Positions 1 to 8,768 of a stretch of 64,000 nt of DNA are shown here, piece after piece. The notes beneath the pieces were generated by a model. It was not told the DNA's origin and made no database searches. It saw only the letters and a program-made list of their open reading frames with translations. How positions within the stretch are numbered: the stretch's first letter is position 1; the number at the start of each line of letters is the position of its first letter. A program made the translations under genes and the position numbers. Origin of the DNA: Nocardiopsis mwathae (GTDB lineage: Bacteria > Actinomycetota > Actinomycetes > Streptosporangiales > Streptosporangiaceae); contig NZ_JACHDS010000001.1 in NCBI RefSeq assembly GCF_014201195.1, positions 682,001-746,000 on the forward strand, read 5' to 3'.

Positions 1-582
1 TTCACCGTCCACACCGGCCGCGCCGTGCCGCTGCGTGCCAGCAACGTGGACACCGACCAGATCATCCCGGCCGTCTACCTCAAGCGGGTCAGCCGGACCG
101 GTTTCGAGGACGGCCTGTTCGCCGCCTGGCGGGCGAACGACCCCGAGTTCGTGCTGAACAAGCCGGAGTACGCCCAGGGCACCGTGCTGATCGCCGGCCC
201 CGACTTCGGCACCGGGTCCTCGCGCGAGCACGCGGTGTGGGCGCTGCAGGACCACGGCTTCAAGGCCGTGCTTGCGCCGCGCTTCGCCGACATCTTCCGC
301 GGCAACTCGCTCAAGGGCGGGCTGCTCACCGTCGTGCTGGACCAGGAGGTCATCGAGCGGCTGTGGGAGCTGGTCGAGGCCGACCCCGCCACCGCGGTCA
401 CGGTCGACCTGGTGGAGCGGGAGGTGCGCGCGCCGGGCATCACCGTGCCGTTCGAGATCGACGACTACACCCGCTGGCGGCTGCTGGAGGGGCTGGACGA
501 CATCGCGCTGACCCTGCGGCGGACCGACGCGATCGACGACTACGAGAAGCGGCGCAAGCCATGGCTGCCGGTGACGGTCTAG
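1..582 (+). CDS. leuD: 3-isopropylmalate dehydratase small subunit LeuD (5' partial)
   Basis: LeuD pairs with LeuC to isomerise 2-isopropylmalate to 3-isopropylmalate in leucine synthesis in the cytoplasm. The reading frame is open from base 1, and the first residues ([11 protein letters not shown]) match the usual LeuD start minus about 3 residues, so the true start lies just outside the window. The family signature [10 protein letters not shown] is present near the N-terminus, and the [17 protein letters not shown] segment is the substrate/swivel loop. The length (about 193 residues here) is normal for LeuD. leuC is expected immediately to the left. The last 22 bases overlap a small downstream ORF. 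Confidence 0.96.
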   Translation, partial: FTVHTGRAVPLRASNVDTDQIIPAVYLKRVSRTGFEDGLFAAWRANDPEFVLNKPEYAQGTVLIAGPDFGTGSSREHAVWALQDHGFKAVLAPRFADIFRGNSLKGGLLTVVLDQEVIERLWELVEADPATAVTVDLVEREVRAPGITVPFEIDDYTRWRLLEGLDDIALTLRRTDAIDDYEKRRKPWLPVTV

Positions 583-842
583 GGCCCGCGAGCCCCGGAG
601 GCGAGGCCGGATCCGACGCGGATCCGGCCCTGTCGCCGGAATTTTACCTTGATTTGGCGGAGCGCCTCCGCGAGGCCCACCGCCGTGCCCACGCTCTCCC
701 CGACGGCGTCCGGATTCCGGTAATTCGCAGGCTTTTGACGGTCACGGAGGCCGTCAAAAGGGACCCTCTGCGGGCCTCCAGGCGGCTCGATCGGATGCTC
801 CAGGAGCTTCCCCCGCAGGTCGACGACCCCCCGACACGCTGA
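561..842 (+). CDS. Small hypothetical protein overlapping leuD
   Basis: A 93-residue ORF starts at ATG 561 inside the last codons of leuD, in another frame, and runs to TGA 842. The first 25 residues are low-complexity (Ala/Gly/Asp). From about residue 27 the sequence looks like a compact charged helical protein ([20 protein letters not shown] and [20 protein letters not shown]), which is unlike the Arg/Pro/Ala-rich shadows elsewhere. Local base composition is lower in GC than leuD. No good ribosome site is seen before the ATG, so translation would depend on coupling to leuD. I do not recognise the family. It could also be unselected read-through sequence. Confidence 0.5.
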   Translation: MAAGDGLGPASPGGEAGSDADPALSPEFYLDLAERLREAHRRAHALPDGVRIPVIRRLLTVTEAVKRDPLRASRRLDRMLQELPPQVDDPPTR

Positions 843-920
843 TTTTCCCGGCTCAGGTGTTTGTGCTGGGGGCCGTGCGTCCCCTAATTTCGTGCGGGCA
901 AGGGGGAACCGGAGGAAACA

Positions 921-1202
921 ATGAACAAGCGTGACCTGATCGACGCCGTCTCCAAGGAGATGGGGGGAGACAAGAAGACCGCCGGCGAGGCCGTGAACGC
1001 CGTGCTGGAGACCATCCAGAAGACCGTCGCCAAGGGTGACAAGGTCGCCATCACCGGGTTCGGTGTGTTCGAGAAGGCCGACCGAGCGGCCCGCACCGCC
1101 CGCAACCCCGCGACCGGGGCGACCATCAACGTCCCCGCGAGCAAGGTTCCGAAGTTCCGCGCCGGACAGGACTTCAAGGACCGGGTCAACAAGGGCAAGT
1201 GA
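921..1202 (+). CDS. hup: HU-family histone-like DNA-binding protein
   Basis: A 93-residue HU protein that bends and compacts DNA in the nucleoid. It begins MNKRDLIDAVS, has the typical helical dimer core (KKTAGEAVNAVLETIQKTV), and carries the beta-arm signature GFGVFEKADRAARTARNPAT ending near the basic C-terminus. It lacks the long Lys/Ala-rich tail of mycobacterial HupB, so it is the short HupA/HupS-type. A strong ribosome site (GGAGGAAA) sits 5-10 bases before ATG 921. Its position next to leuCD is a common actinobacterial arrangement. A strong hairpin terminator follows. Confidence 0.96.
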   Translation: MNKRDLIDAVSKEMGGDKKTAGEAVNAVLETIQKTVAKGDKVAITGFGVFEKADRAARTARNPATGATINVPASKVPKFRAGQDFKDRVNKGK

Positions 1203-1233
1203 GGCACGCCGCCAGGCCTGTCCACTCGCGATA

Positions 1234-1265
1234 CTGCCCGGGTCCCCTGCGGGGGACCCGGGCAG
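1234..1265. terminator. Strong hairpin terminator between hup and cofC
   Basis: A perfect 14-bp stem (CTGCCCGGGTCCCC / GGGGACCCGGGCAG) with a 4-base loop TGCG lies 32 bases after the hup stop and about 30 bases past the convergent cofC stop. There is no long T-run. It probably ends transcription from both sides. Confidence 0.8.
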
Positions 1266-1295
1266 CGTCGTGTCCGGCGAGCACCCGCGGAGGAG

Positions 1296-1961
1296 CTAGG
1301 GCACGTCCGGCAGGCCCAGCAGACCCAGCAGCTTCGCGGTGTGCGGGCCCACCCCCAGTGCCACGGCGCCGTGCAGGTCCTCGGGGGTGTCGACGTCCCG
1401 GCGCACGCTGGGCACGTCGGCGCGCACCAGCTCGGCGGCGCCGCCGTCGTGGTGGCGGCGCCGTGACGCGCCCTCGAAGGCGGGTGTGAAGGCGGCACCG
1501 GGCGCCGCCGTGTAGAGCGTGGTGCCGACGCCGGGTGCGTCGGCGAGGAACGCGCGCTCGTGGGCGGCCGCGTCGCCCAGCACCAGGTCGAGCTCGGCCG
1601 GGCGCAGCGCCGGAAGGTCCGCCGACAGCGCGCACAGACCCCGCCCCGGCCGCCGCCGTAGGGCCTCCGCGGCGCCGTGCACCAGCGCCGGGTTCAGCCC
1701 GGTGCCGGGTTCACCCGCGACGACGTGCGCGCCCAGGCCGCCCAGGGCGTCGGCGGCGCGGGGGTCGTCGGTCACGGCGAACACCGACGCGACCGCGGGG
1801 CAGTCGACGGCCGCCATGACGGTGTCGCATGCGATCGCGAGCGCGAGGTCGCTCCGGTGCGCACCGGCGAACCGGGCGAGCCGCGTCTTCGCGCCCGCCA
1901 GGTGCTTCACCGGGACGAGGAGGGACCAGCGGTGCCGCGCCCCGCCTCTGCTCGTGCTCAA
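1296..1961 (-). CDS. cofC: 2-phospho-L-lactate / phosphoenolpyruvate guanylyltransferase CofC (FbiD)
   Basis: Makes the GDP-activated lactyl or enolpyruvyl intermediate used by CofD/FbiA in coenzyme F420 synthesis. The 221-residue protein has the CofC nucleotidyltransferase signature: LVPVKHLAGAKTRLA near residues 15-29, the CALSADLPAL stretch around residue 115, and DAPGVGTTLYTAAPG around residue 141. In actinobacteria the substrate is usually phosphoenolpyruvate, but the sequence alone does not settle this. It converges on hup and is divergent from plsC, sharing a roughly 230-base intergenic region with it. Placement between hup and plsC is common in actinobacteria. Confidence 0.92.
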   Translation of the reverse strand: MSTSRGGARHRWSLLVPVKHLAGAKTRLARFAGAHRSDLALAIACDTVMAAVDCPAVASVFAVTDDPRAADALGGLGAHVVAGEPGTGLNPALVHGAAEALRRRPGRGLCALSADLPALRPAELDLVLGDAAAHERAFLADAPGVGTTLYTAAPGAAFTPAFEGASRRRHHDGGAAELVRADVPSVRRDVDTPEDLHGAVALGVGPHTAKLLGLLGLPDVP

Positions 1962-2190
1962 CGCTCGACCTCTCGACTCCGATGGCGGCCAGGACGTAGA
2001 AAGGGTATGACGGCCCCCTGATCGGCCGCAGCGCCGACCGGCGGCGTTCCCCGAGGGTGAGGACGTGGGTGATCACGTTGTCCGCCTAGACTGGGGCGAC
2101 CGCGCGCCCGGGGTCGTTTCGGGCGCCCCCCACTGTCGGCACGTCATCGCCTTGGTCGCGCTGTGCCCAGGGTCGAATCCGGAGGAGTCC

Positions 2191-3108
2191 GTGGCAAAGC
2201 AACGGGAATCGCGTGTGGTGAAGGTCGTGGTGGCCAGCATCGTCCGCCCGATCATGACGGCCATCACCAAGGTCGACTGGCGCGGGCAGCACCACATCCC
2301 GCGCGAGGGCGGTGTGATCCTCGCCTCCAACCACCTCTCCCTGGCCGACCCGCTGACCATCGCGCACTACCTGTACGTGGCCGGGCGCCGGTGGCCGACG
2401 TTCACCTCCAAGGACAGCGTCTTCAAGATCCCCGTCGTCGGCTTCGTCGCACGCAGCACCGGGCAGATCGGGGTGAGGCGCGGCAGCACCGACGCCGTCA
2501 AGGCGCTGCAGGACGCGGAGAAGGCGCTGGTCGAGGACGGCTGCTCGGTGATCTTCTACCCCGAGGGCACCTGCACCCGCGACCCGGGGGAGTGGCCGAT
2601 GACCGCCAAGACCGGTGTTGCGCGGCTGGCGCTGACCACCGGCGTCCCGGTCGTCCCCGTCGCCCACTGGGGCGAGCAGCACCTGCTCCGCTACGGCACC
2701 ACGCGCCTGCGGCCGTTCCCGCGCAAGCGCGTCCAGTACCTCGCGGGCCCGCCCGTGGACCTGGACAAGTACCGGGGCGAGCCGATCACCGCATCCCTGC
2801 TGCGGGACGCGACCGCCGACATCATGCGGGCCATCACCGCCCTGCAGGCGGAGATCCGCGGCGAGGAGCCCCCGGCGATCCCGTACGATCCCCGTGCGGC
2901 GCGCCAGGAGCGGGTCGGCGAGGGCGACGTCGGGCGGGTCGGCGGTACGGAGCGGGCCGACGCGCCCGAGTCCACCGACACCACCGGTGCCACCGACACC
3001 ACCGACACCACCGGCACGGCCGAGGAACCGGGCGCGGGCGGGCAGACCTCGGGCGCGGAGAACGTCTCCGCCGGCGGGGGCAAGGACGACGACGCGCCCC
3101 GGTCCTGA
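2191..3108 (+). CDS. plsC: 1-acyl-sn-glycerol-3-phosphate acyltransferase PlsC
   Basis: Adds the second acyl chain to lysophosphatidic acid at the membrane, giving phosphatidate. I chose GTG 2191 because GGAGGAG sits at 2181-2187, although the frame is open further upstream. Residues 47-53 are NHLSLAD, the NHx4D catalytic motif, and residues 122-127 are FYPEGT, the second acceptor motif. The domain ends near residue 240. A tail of about 65 residues is low in complexity and Thr/Asp/Gly-rich, with repeats of the type TDTTGATDTTDTTG, and is probably disordered. gpsA follows after 52 bases, so the two consecutive glycerophospholipid steps are co-transcribed. Confidence 0.93.
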   Translation: MAKQRESRVVKVVVASIVRPIMTAITKVDWRGQHHIPREGGVILASNHLSLADPLTIAHYLYVAGRRWPTFTSKDSVFKIPVVGFVARSTGQIGVRRGSTDAVKALQDAEKALVEDGCSVIFYPEGTCTRDPGEWPMTAKTGVARLALTTGVPVVPVAHWGEQHLLRYGTTRLRPFPRKRVQYLAGPPVDLDKYRGEPITASLLRDATADIMRAITALQAEIRGEEPPAIPYDPRAARQERVGEGDVGRVGGTERADAPESTDTTGATDTTDTTGTAEEPGAGGQTSGAENVSAGGGKDDDAPRS

Positions 3109-3160
3109 CCCTCGCGAGGGCGAGGCCGAGGACCAGGACGTTCGAGGGATGGGAGAGACG

Positions 3161-4168
3161 ATGAAGGTCGCCGTCATGGGCTCCGGCTCATGGGGTACGG
3201 CGTTCGCCAATGTGGTCGCGGACGCCGGTGTCGCCGAGGTCGAGATGTGGGGTCGGCGCGCCGATGTGGTCGACGCGATCCGGCAGCGCTCCGAGAACCC
3301 CGACTACTTCCCGGGGGTCGGGCTGAACCCGGAGCTGACGGCGACGACCGAGGCGGCCAAGGCCCTGCACGGCGCCGAGTTCGTCGTCATCGCCGTGCCG
3401 TCGCAGTCGCTGCGGGAGAACCTCGCGGCCTGGCGTGAGCACATCCCGGCCGACGCCGTCATCGTCAGCCTGATGAAGGGCGTCGAGCTCGGCACGTCGC
3501 TGCGGATGAGCCAGGTCATCGCCGAGGCACTGGAGTGGCCCGCCGAGCGCATCGCCGTCGTGACCGGCCCCAACCTGGCCCGGGAGATCGCCGGGCGCCA
3601 GCCCGCGACGGCCGTGGTCGCCTGCCCGCACGAGCCGACCGCGGTCCGGCTGCAGGGCGTGTGCAACGCCCCCTACTTCCGGCCCTACACCGCCACCGAC
3701 CTGGTCGGGGCGGAGCTGGGCGGCGCGGTGAAGAACGTCATCGCGCTGGCCGTCGGCGTCGCCGACGGCATGGGGTTCGGCGACAACGCCAAGGCGTCGC
3801 TCATCACCCGCGGCCTGGCGGAGACGGTGCGGCTGGCGGTGGCGCTGGGCGCCGACGAGCACACACTGTCCGGTCTGGCCGGGCTCGGCGACCTCGTGGC
3901 CACGTGCAGCTCGCCGCTGTCGCGCAACCGCACCTTCGGCGCGAAGCTCGGCTCCGGGATGACCGTGGAGGAGGCCGTGGCGGCGACCCGGCAGACCGCC
4001 GAGGCGGTGAAGTCCTCGGAGTCGATCCTGGCGCTGGGGCGGGCCAACGGTGTGGAGATGCCGATCACCGAGGCCGTGGTCGGGATGATCGACCACGACC
4101 TGAGCCCGGCGGAGGCGCTGCAGGCGTTCATGTCGCGCAGCACCAAGCCGGAGAGATACGGGGTCTGA
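3161..4168 (+). CDS. gpsA: NAD(P)-dependent glycerol-3-phosphate dehydrogenase GpsA
   Basis: Reduces dihydroxyacetone phosphate to sn-glycerol-3-phosphate, the backbone for phospholipids. The 335-residue length is typical. Residues 1-14 (MKVAVMGSGSWGTA) form the Rossmann dinucleotide loop, VVTGPNLAREIA the second signature, and GGAVKNVIALAVG holds the catalytic lysine. GLAGLGDLVATCSSPLSRNR is the family C-terminal signature. ATG 3161 is preceded by GGGAGAG. It lies directly downstream of plsC in the same operon. Confidence 0.97.
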   Translation: MKVAVMGSGSWGTAFANVVADAGVAEVEMWGRRADVVDAIRQRSENPDYFPGVGLNPELTATTEAAKALHGAEFVVIAVPSQSLRENLAAWREHIPADAVIVSLMKGVELGTSLRMSQVIAEALEWPAERIAVVTGPNLAREIAGRQPATAVVACPHEPTAVRLQGVCNAPYFRPYTATDLVGAELGGAVKNVIALAVGVADGMGFGDNAKASLITRGLAETVRLAVALGADEHTLSGLAGLGDLVATCSSPLSRNRTFGAKLGSGMTVEEAVAATRQTAEAVKSSESILALGRANGVEMPITEAVVGMIDHDLSPAEALQAFMSRSTKPERYGV

Positions 4169-4275
4169 GTCCCGCCGCTTCCGAACCGGTGTCGGCCACC
4201 CCTCCGTCGATCTCGGGACCGTCGACCGAACTCGCGGCGGAATGGGGTCGATACCCCCGACATCAACGGAGGATC

Positions 4276-5484
4276 ATGTCGCCGCAGGGAGAGAACACCC
4301 GTGCCGTGGGCCTGCCGACGGGGCCGGTGCCCGCGGAGCGGCCGGTGCGGATGCCCGTGTACCGCAGCACGACCTACGCCTTCGACACGTCACAGGAGTA
4401 CGCGGACGTTCTCGACGGTGTCCGGGCGGGCTACTCCTATGCCCGGATCGACAACCCGACGAGCGAGGCGTTCGCCCGCGCACTGGCCGCCATGGAGGGC
4501 GGCGGGCCGGACGCCGCGGTGCGCGGTCAGGCGTTCGCCTCCGGGATGGCGGCGATCAGCACCACGCTGCTCGCGCTGACCTCGGCCGGGTCGCACGTGG
4601 TCGCCGCCCGGTCGATCTACGGCAACACCTACTCGCTGCTGGACGGGCTGCTGCGGCGCTTCGGGGTGGACACCGACTTCGTCGACATCACCGACCTGGA
4701 CGCCGTCCGCGCCGCGGTGCGGACGCAGACCGCGGTGGTCTTCACCGAGACGCTGTCCAACCCGACCATGACCGTGTCCGACATCCCCGGGCTCGCCGAG
4801 GTCGCGGCGGAGGCCGGGGCGGTGCTCGTGGTGGACTCGACGTTCGCCTCCCCGGCGGTGTGCCGCCCGCTGGAGCACGGCGCCGACCTCGTGGTCCACT
4901 CGGCGACCAAGTACATCGGCGGGCACAGCGACGCCACGGGCGGCGCGGTGGTGGGCCGACCCGAACCGGTGGCGGCGGTCCGCGCGGCCCGCATCGACCT
5001 GGGGCCGTGCCTGGCGCCCGACGAGGCGTTCCTGCTGCACCGGGGGCTGGAGACGCTGCCGCTGCGGATGGCCCGGCAGTGCGCCACCGCGGCGGAGTTC
5101 GCGGCGGCCGTGGCCGGGCATCCGGCGGTCGCGCGCGTGGACTACCCCGGGCTACCTGGTCACCAGGGGCACGAGCTCGCCGGGGCGCTGTTCGACGCCG
5201 GCCGCTACGGCGCCGTCGTCACCGTCACACCGCGGGGCGGCCGGGCAGCGGGCATGGTGTTCGCGGACGGGCTGCGGGTGGCGAGCATCGCCGCGTCGCT
5301 GGGTGGTACACACACGCTGGCAGGTCACGTAGGATCCACGACGCACCGGCAGTTGAGCGACGAAGCGCTGGAGGCCGCGGGGATCGGACCGGCGGCCGTC
5401 CGGTTCTCCATCGGCGTCGAGGAGCCGGCCGATCTCATCGAGGACGCGCTGGCGGCCCTGGACCGGTGCACGTCCGACGGATAA
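4276..5484 (+). CDS. Cys/Met-metabolism PLP enzyme (cystathionine/methionine gamma-lyase type)
   Basis: A fold-type I PLP enzyme of the trans-sulfuration family, 402 residues. Start ATG 4276 has GGAGG at 4268-4272. The PLP lysine is K212 in SATKYIGGHSD, with the upstream aspartate in VVDSTFASPAV and the YxR-type segment YSYARIDNPTS near residue 55. The C-terminal SLGGTHTLAGHVGSTTH resembles the substrate-loop region of cystathionine lyases and synthases. Which reaction it performs (cystathionine beta- or gamma-lyase, methionine gamma-lyase or a synthase) cannot be fixed by eye. It sits between gpsA and ddl, without an obvious metabolic link. Confidence 0.88.
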   Translation: MSPQGENTRAVGLPTGPVPAERPVRMPVYRSTTYAFDTSQEYADVLDGVRAGYSYARIDNPTSEAFARALAAMEGGGPDAAVRGQAFASGMAAISTTLLALTSAGSHVVAARSIYGNTYSLLDGLLRRFGVDTDFVDITDLDAVRAAVRTQTAVVFTETLSNPTMTVSDIPGLAEVAAEAGAVLVVDSTFASPAVCRPLEHGADLVVHSATKYIGGHSDATGGAVVGRPEPVAAVRAARIDLGPCLAPDEAFLLHRGLETLPLRMARQCATAAEFAAAVAGHPAVARVDYPGLPGHQGHELAGALFDAGRYGAVVTVTPRGGRAAGMVFADGLRVASIAASLGGTHTLAGHVGSTTHRQLSDEALEAAGIGPAAVRFSIGVEEPADLIEDALAALDRCTSDG

Positions 5485-5550
5485 CGACGGGGACCGACAC
5501 CGGAATCGCTCGGTTCGGGTCCTGCACAAACGCAAGATAGGGTCACGCCC

Positions 5551-6669
5551 ATGACCGAGCAGCGAAAGATTCGGGTCGCCGTGGTTTTCGGCGGGCGCAG
5601 TTCCGAGCACGAGATCTCCTGTGCCACGGCGGGCAGTGTGCTCTCCGTCATCGACACCGACCGCTACGAGATCGTGCCCATCGGGATCACCCGCGGCGGC
5701 AACTGGGTGCTGACCTCGGGTGACAGCGAACGCCTGGCCATCCGCGACGGCCGGCTGCCGAGCATCGGGGAGGAAGCGGGCGCCGCCCTCGCACTGCCCT
5801 TCGACAGCGCCGCCGAGCTGATGGTCGTCGAGCCCGACCAGGTGCCCCGCCGCCTCGGCGAGGTCGACGTCGTCCTGCCGCTGCTGCACGGTCCCTACGG
5901 CGAGGACGGCACCATCCAGGGGTTGTTCGAGATGATGGGCGCCCGCTACGCGGGCGCCGGGGTGTTCGCGAGCGCCGCCTCCATGGACAAGATCTTCATG
6001 AAGGCGATGCTCGCCGGGAACGGGATCCGCACCGGCGCCTACGTGCCGGTCACCGACCGCGAGTGGCAGCGCGAGCGCAAGCGCGTCCTGGACGACATCG
6101 CCGAGCTCGGCGGCACCCTGTTCGTCAAGCCGGCCCGTGCCGGGAGCAGCGTCGGCATCAGCAAGGTGGCCGACGCCGCCGACACCGACGCGGTCATCGC
6201 CGCGATCGAGGCGGCGCGCGAGCACGACCCGAAGGTCATCGTCGAGGCCGCCATCGTGGGCCGCGAGATCGAGTGCGGGGTGCTGGAGTCGCTGGACGGC
6301 GGACTGCCCGACGTCTCGGTACCCGCCGAGATCCACGTCGCCGACGGCTTCGACTTCTACGACTTCGAGGCCAAGTACCTGTCCACCAGCAGCCTGGGCA
6401 TCCCCGCCGACCTGCCCGAGCAGGTCACCGCCGACATCCGGGCGCTGGCCGCGCGCACGTTCGAGGTCATGGGCTGCGAGGGGCTGGCCCGGGTCGACTT
6501 CTTCTACGGCGACGACGGCGAGATCTACGTCAACGAGGTCAACACCCTGCCGGGCTTCACCCCGAGTTCCGCCTTCCCGCGGATGTGGGAGGCCAGCGGC
6601 GTGGACTACCCCGCCCTGGTCGACCGGCTGATCCAGACCGCGCTCAACCGCCGTCAGGGCCTGCGCTAG
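5551..6669 (+). CDS. ddl: D-alanine--D-alanine ligase
   Basis: An ATP-grasp ligase of 372 residues that joins two D-alanines for peptidoglycan precursors in the cytoplasm. It begins with VVFGGRSSEHEISCATAGSV (glycine-rich N-terminal motif), has LPLLHGPYGEDGTIQGLFE, the ATP-grasp lysine in FVKPARAGSSVGISKV, and the magnesium-binding end RVDFFYGDDGEIYVNEVNTLPG. No key residue is missing. The gpsA-ddl order is the usual actinobacterial one; thiL often follows in relatives, but here a convergent membrane protein gene overlaps its last 26 bases. Confidence 0.97.
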   Translation: MTEQRKIRVAVVFGGRSSEHEISCATAGSVLSVIDTDRYEIVPIGITRGGNWVLTSGDSERLAIRDGRLPSIGEEAGAALALPFDSAAELMVVEPDQVPRRLGEVDVVLPLLHGPYGEDGTIQGLFEMMGARYAGAGVFASAASMDKIFMKAMLAGNGIRTGAYVPVTDREWQRERKRVLDDIAELGGTLFVKPARAGSSVGISKVADAADTDAVIAAIEAAREHDPKVIVEAAIVGREIECGVLESLDGGLPDVSVPAEIHVADGFDFYDFEAKYLSTSSLGIPADLPEQVTADIRALAARTFEVMGCEGLARVDFFYGDDGEIYVNEVNTLPGFTPSSAFPRMWEASGVDYPALVDRLIQTALNRRQGLR

Positions 6670-7417
6670 CGGGCAGCAGCTCGCGGGCGAGGATCGTGCC
6701 GCCGGCGGTCGCGGCGGGGAACACCGCGACCGCCACGAACGGGATCGCCAGCAGCAGGTAGGAGGGCACGGCGAAGCCCAGCACCAACGACCGCCGCCGC
6801 CCCATGGCCCGGCGGCGGTCGCCCAGCCGGCGCAGCCCGCGCCGGTCGAAGGCCGCACCGACCAGCTCGATGCCCAGCATCCACCCGCCGAAGAGCGCCG
6901 AGAGCACCGGGATCAGCGTCTGCCCGACCACCGGGACGAAACCGGCGAAGAAGAGCGGCACCGCCACCGCCGCCGACACCGCGACCAGCACCGCCGACTG
7001 ACGGGCCGCCCGCGCGATCGCCCCCGCCAACGGCTCCTCCACCTCGGCCGGGGCGTGGCCGAGCTCGTACTCGACCTCCTCGGCGATCCTGTCGTACAGC
7101 GGGAACCCCAGGGCCAGCGTGAACCCGGTGAACGCCACCACCATGACGAGCACGGCCCCGGCCACCACGGCGATCCCCACCGCGACCCGCAGCGTGGCGG
7201 CCCACCCGGCCGCCCACCCCTCGGCGAACGGCGTCATCCAGGTGACGATGTCGTCGATGTTCACCAGCAGGGTGATCAGCGCGATGAGGAACAGCACCGA
7301 GGTGATCAGGGGCGGGATCGCCCCCATGAGGAACAGTCTGGGCCGCCGCACCACCATCCCGAAACCGCGGAACAGGATGCCGACACCGGAGAACACGTCA
7401 CGGATGGATTGGCTCAC
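6644..7417 (-). CDS. EI24/CysZ-like integral membrane protein
   Basis: A 257-residue protein with at least four hydrophobic segments: LFLMGAIPPLITSVLFLIAL (about residues 23-42), two in the first half (VGIAVVAGAVLVMVVAFTGF), and LVLGFAVPSYLLLAIPFVAV near the C-terminus. The start SQSIRDVFSGVGILFRGF and the EEVEYELGHAPAE cytosolic loop are typical of actinobacterial EI24-domain proteins, relatives of the sulfate-uptake protein CysZ. The function in actinobacteria is not settled. GTG 7417 was chosen because homologues start at this motif; the frame is open further upstream. Its 3' end overlaps ddl by 26 bases on the other strand. Confidence 0.8.
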   Translation of the reverse strand: MSQSIRDVFSGVGILFRGFGMVVRRPRLFLMGAIPPLITSVLFLIALITLLVNIDDIVTWMTPFAEGWAAGWAATLRVAVGIAVVAGAVLVMVVAFTGFTLALGFPLYDRIAEEVEYELGHAPAEVEEPLAGAIARAARQSAVLVAVSAAVAVPLFFAGFVPVVGQTLIPVLSALFGGWMLGIELVGAAFDRRGLRRLGDRRRAMGRRRSLVLGFAVPSYLLLAIPFVAVAVFPAATAGGTILARELLPASAGPDGG

Positions 7418-7472
7418 ATCGCACGACCCTAGACCGTGGGATCGGGACCTGCACACACGCCGCCGGGCCGCC

Positions 7473-8768
7473 TCACCTCCCTCCCCGCCGCGAGCACGCG
7501 GCGGAAGGCCGCAGGGGCACCCGGTCGGTGGAGCCGGGAACATCGGCGGACGCGTCGAAGGCGGGAGCGGCGGCGTGCGGGTAGCGGGCCGCGACGGTGT
7601 GGACGACCCACCGGTGGAGGCGGTCGTCGGTACGGCGGGCGACCGCGGCCAGCTCGTGCAGCGCCGCCTCGGCCCCACGGGCCAGGACCCACGTGCCCAG
7701 GTCGGCCGCGGCACCCGGTGAGCCGCTCGCGGCGCGCTCGACCACCACCTCGGCCGGCTCCGCCAGCAGCGCGTCGAAGGTCCGCGGGGTGCGGCCCGCG
7801 GCGGTCAGGCGCTCGTAGGCCGCCCACTCGCCCAGCGGGGTGAGGCCGAAGGCCGCCTCGCCGCACGGAGACGCGCCGGTCTCCCACCCACCGCGCACGA
7901 CCGCCCCCAGCCGTTCGAGGTCCGCCAGCACCACCTGGACGGCCACGGCGGGCGAGGCCCACGCGCCGGTCCCCGCGGGCCCGCCGCTACCCGGTCCGTC
8001 GCCCGACGCCAGGGCGCCGGCGATGACCGCGATCCCCGCAGGCCGCCGCTCGGCGAAGAGCGCGGACAGCACACCGTCGACGAAGGCGCCGGGTGTTCGG
8101 CCGTACTCCCTGGCGAAGGTGTCCCCGCCCGCGGTGTGCAGGCGGTCGGGCAGGTCCTCTGAGATCGCGGCGTAGAAGTCCCGCCACAGCCCGGCGGCGC
8201 CGCGCGGCGACCACCCGGCCGCACGGCCCGTGGCCGCGGCCGCCCCCGGTTCGTCGTCATCGCCGCGGAAGGCCGGAGCGGCGCGGATCGCTTCGGCCAG
8301 CTCCGCGGCGGAGGGCAGCCGCGCCGCCCGTGACCGCAGGCCGTCGCGGCCGGGACCGGAGAAGAGGGCGGGGGAGCCCAGCGGCTCGCGGCAGGCGGCG
8401 GCGAACGCGTCGGCCGTCGCGCGCAGGCCGTCGACGTGGGTGCAGTACGGGTCGAGCCACCCCTCCCCGCGGAGAAATGACCACCATGCGCCGAGCGCCG
8501 CCGCGACGTCTGCGGCCGCCGGCGCACCCGGCCCGCCCCGGCGCCACCGCCAGTCCATGAAGAGGGCGGCGACGTCCCCGGTGTGCCAGCGGGCCAGCAG
8601 CCCGTTGCCGCCGCGCTCCGGCTCGCCGTACTTGTAGTCGAGGACCAGCCGCAGCGCGCCCGGATCGGGCGCGGCGCCGGGGGCGGCGGCGTCGACCGCC
8701 CGCCGGATGAAGCGTTCGCGGTAGTCGGCGAACGTGGCCGCGTCGGCATGGGTGAAGACGAGGCGCAT
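7473..8768 (-). CDS. Hypothetical protein, second gene of a coupled pair
   Basis: A 431-residue protein starting MRLVFTHADAATFADYRERF; the ATG overlaps the TGA of the upstream gene by one base, so the two are translationally coupled. No catalytic motif is recognised. The middle is rich in Ala/Gly/Arg with scattered Trp (ALFMDWRWRR, GAWWSFLRGEGWLDPYCTHVDG). Around residues 300-325 is FGLTPLGEWAAYERL, a wing-like motif also found in the partner as FTLTPLGAYAVRR, which suggests a shared winged-helix-like element. The C-terminal part (LAAVARRTDDRLHRWVVHTVA) looks helical and repeat-like. Function unknown. Confidence 0.72.
   Translation of the reverse strand: MRLVFTHADAATFADYRERFIRRAVDAAAPGAAPDPGALRLVLDYKYGEPERGGNGLLARWHTGDVAALFMDWRWRRGGPGAPAAADVAAALGAWWSFLRGEGWLDPYCTHVDGLRATADAFAAACREPLGSPALFSGPGRDGLRSRAARLPSAAELAEAIRAAPAFRGDDDEPGAAAATGRAAGWSPRGAAGLWRDFYAAISEDLPDRLHTAGGDTFAREYGRTPGAFVDGVLSALFAERRPAGIAVIAGALASGDGPGSGGPAGTGAWASPAVAVQVVLADLERLGAVVRGGWETGASPCGEAAFGLTPLGEWAAYERLTAAGRTPRTFDALLAEPAEVVVERAASGSPGAAADLGTWVLARGAEAALHELAAVARRTDDRLHRWVVHTVAARYPHAAAPAFDASADVPGSTDRVPLRPSAACSRRGGR

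Noticed and set aside
3535-4275. Upstream extension of the PLP enzyme into gpsA
   Set aside because: The stretch is a shadow frame of gpsA; GGAGG and ATG 4276 give the normal protein.
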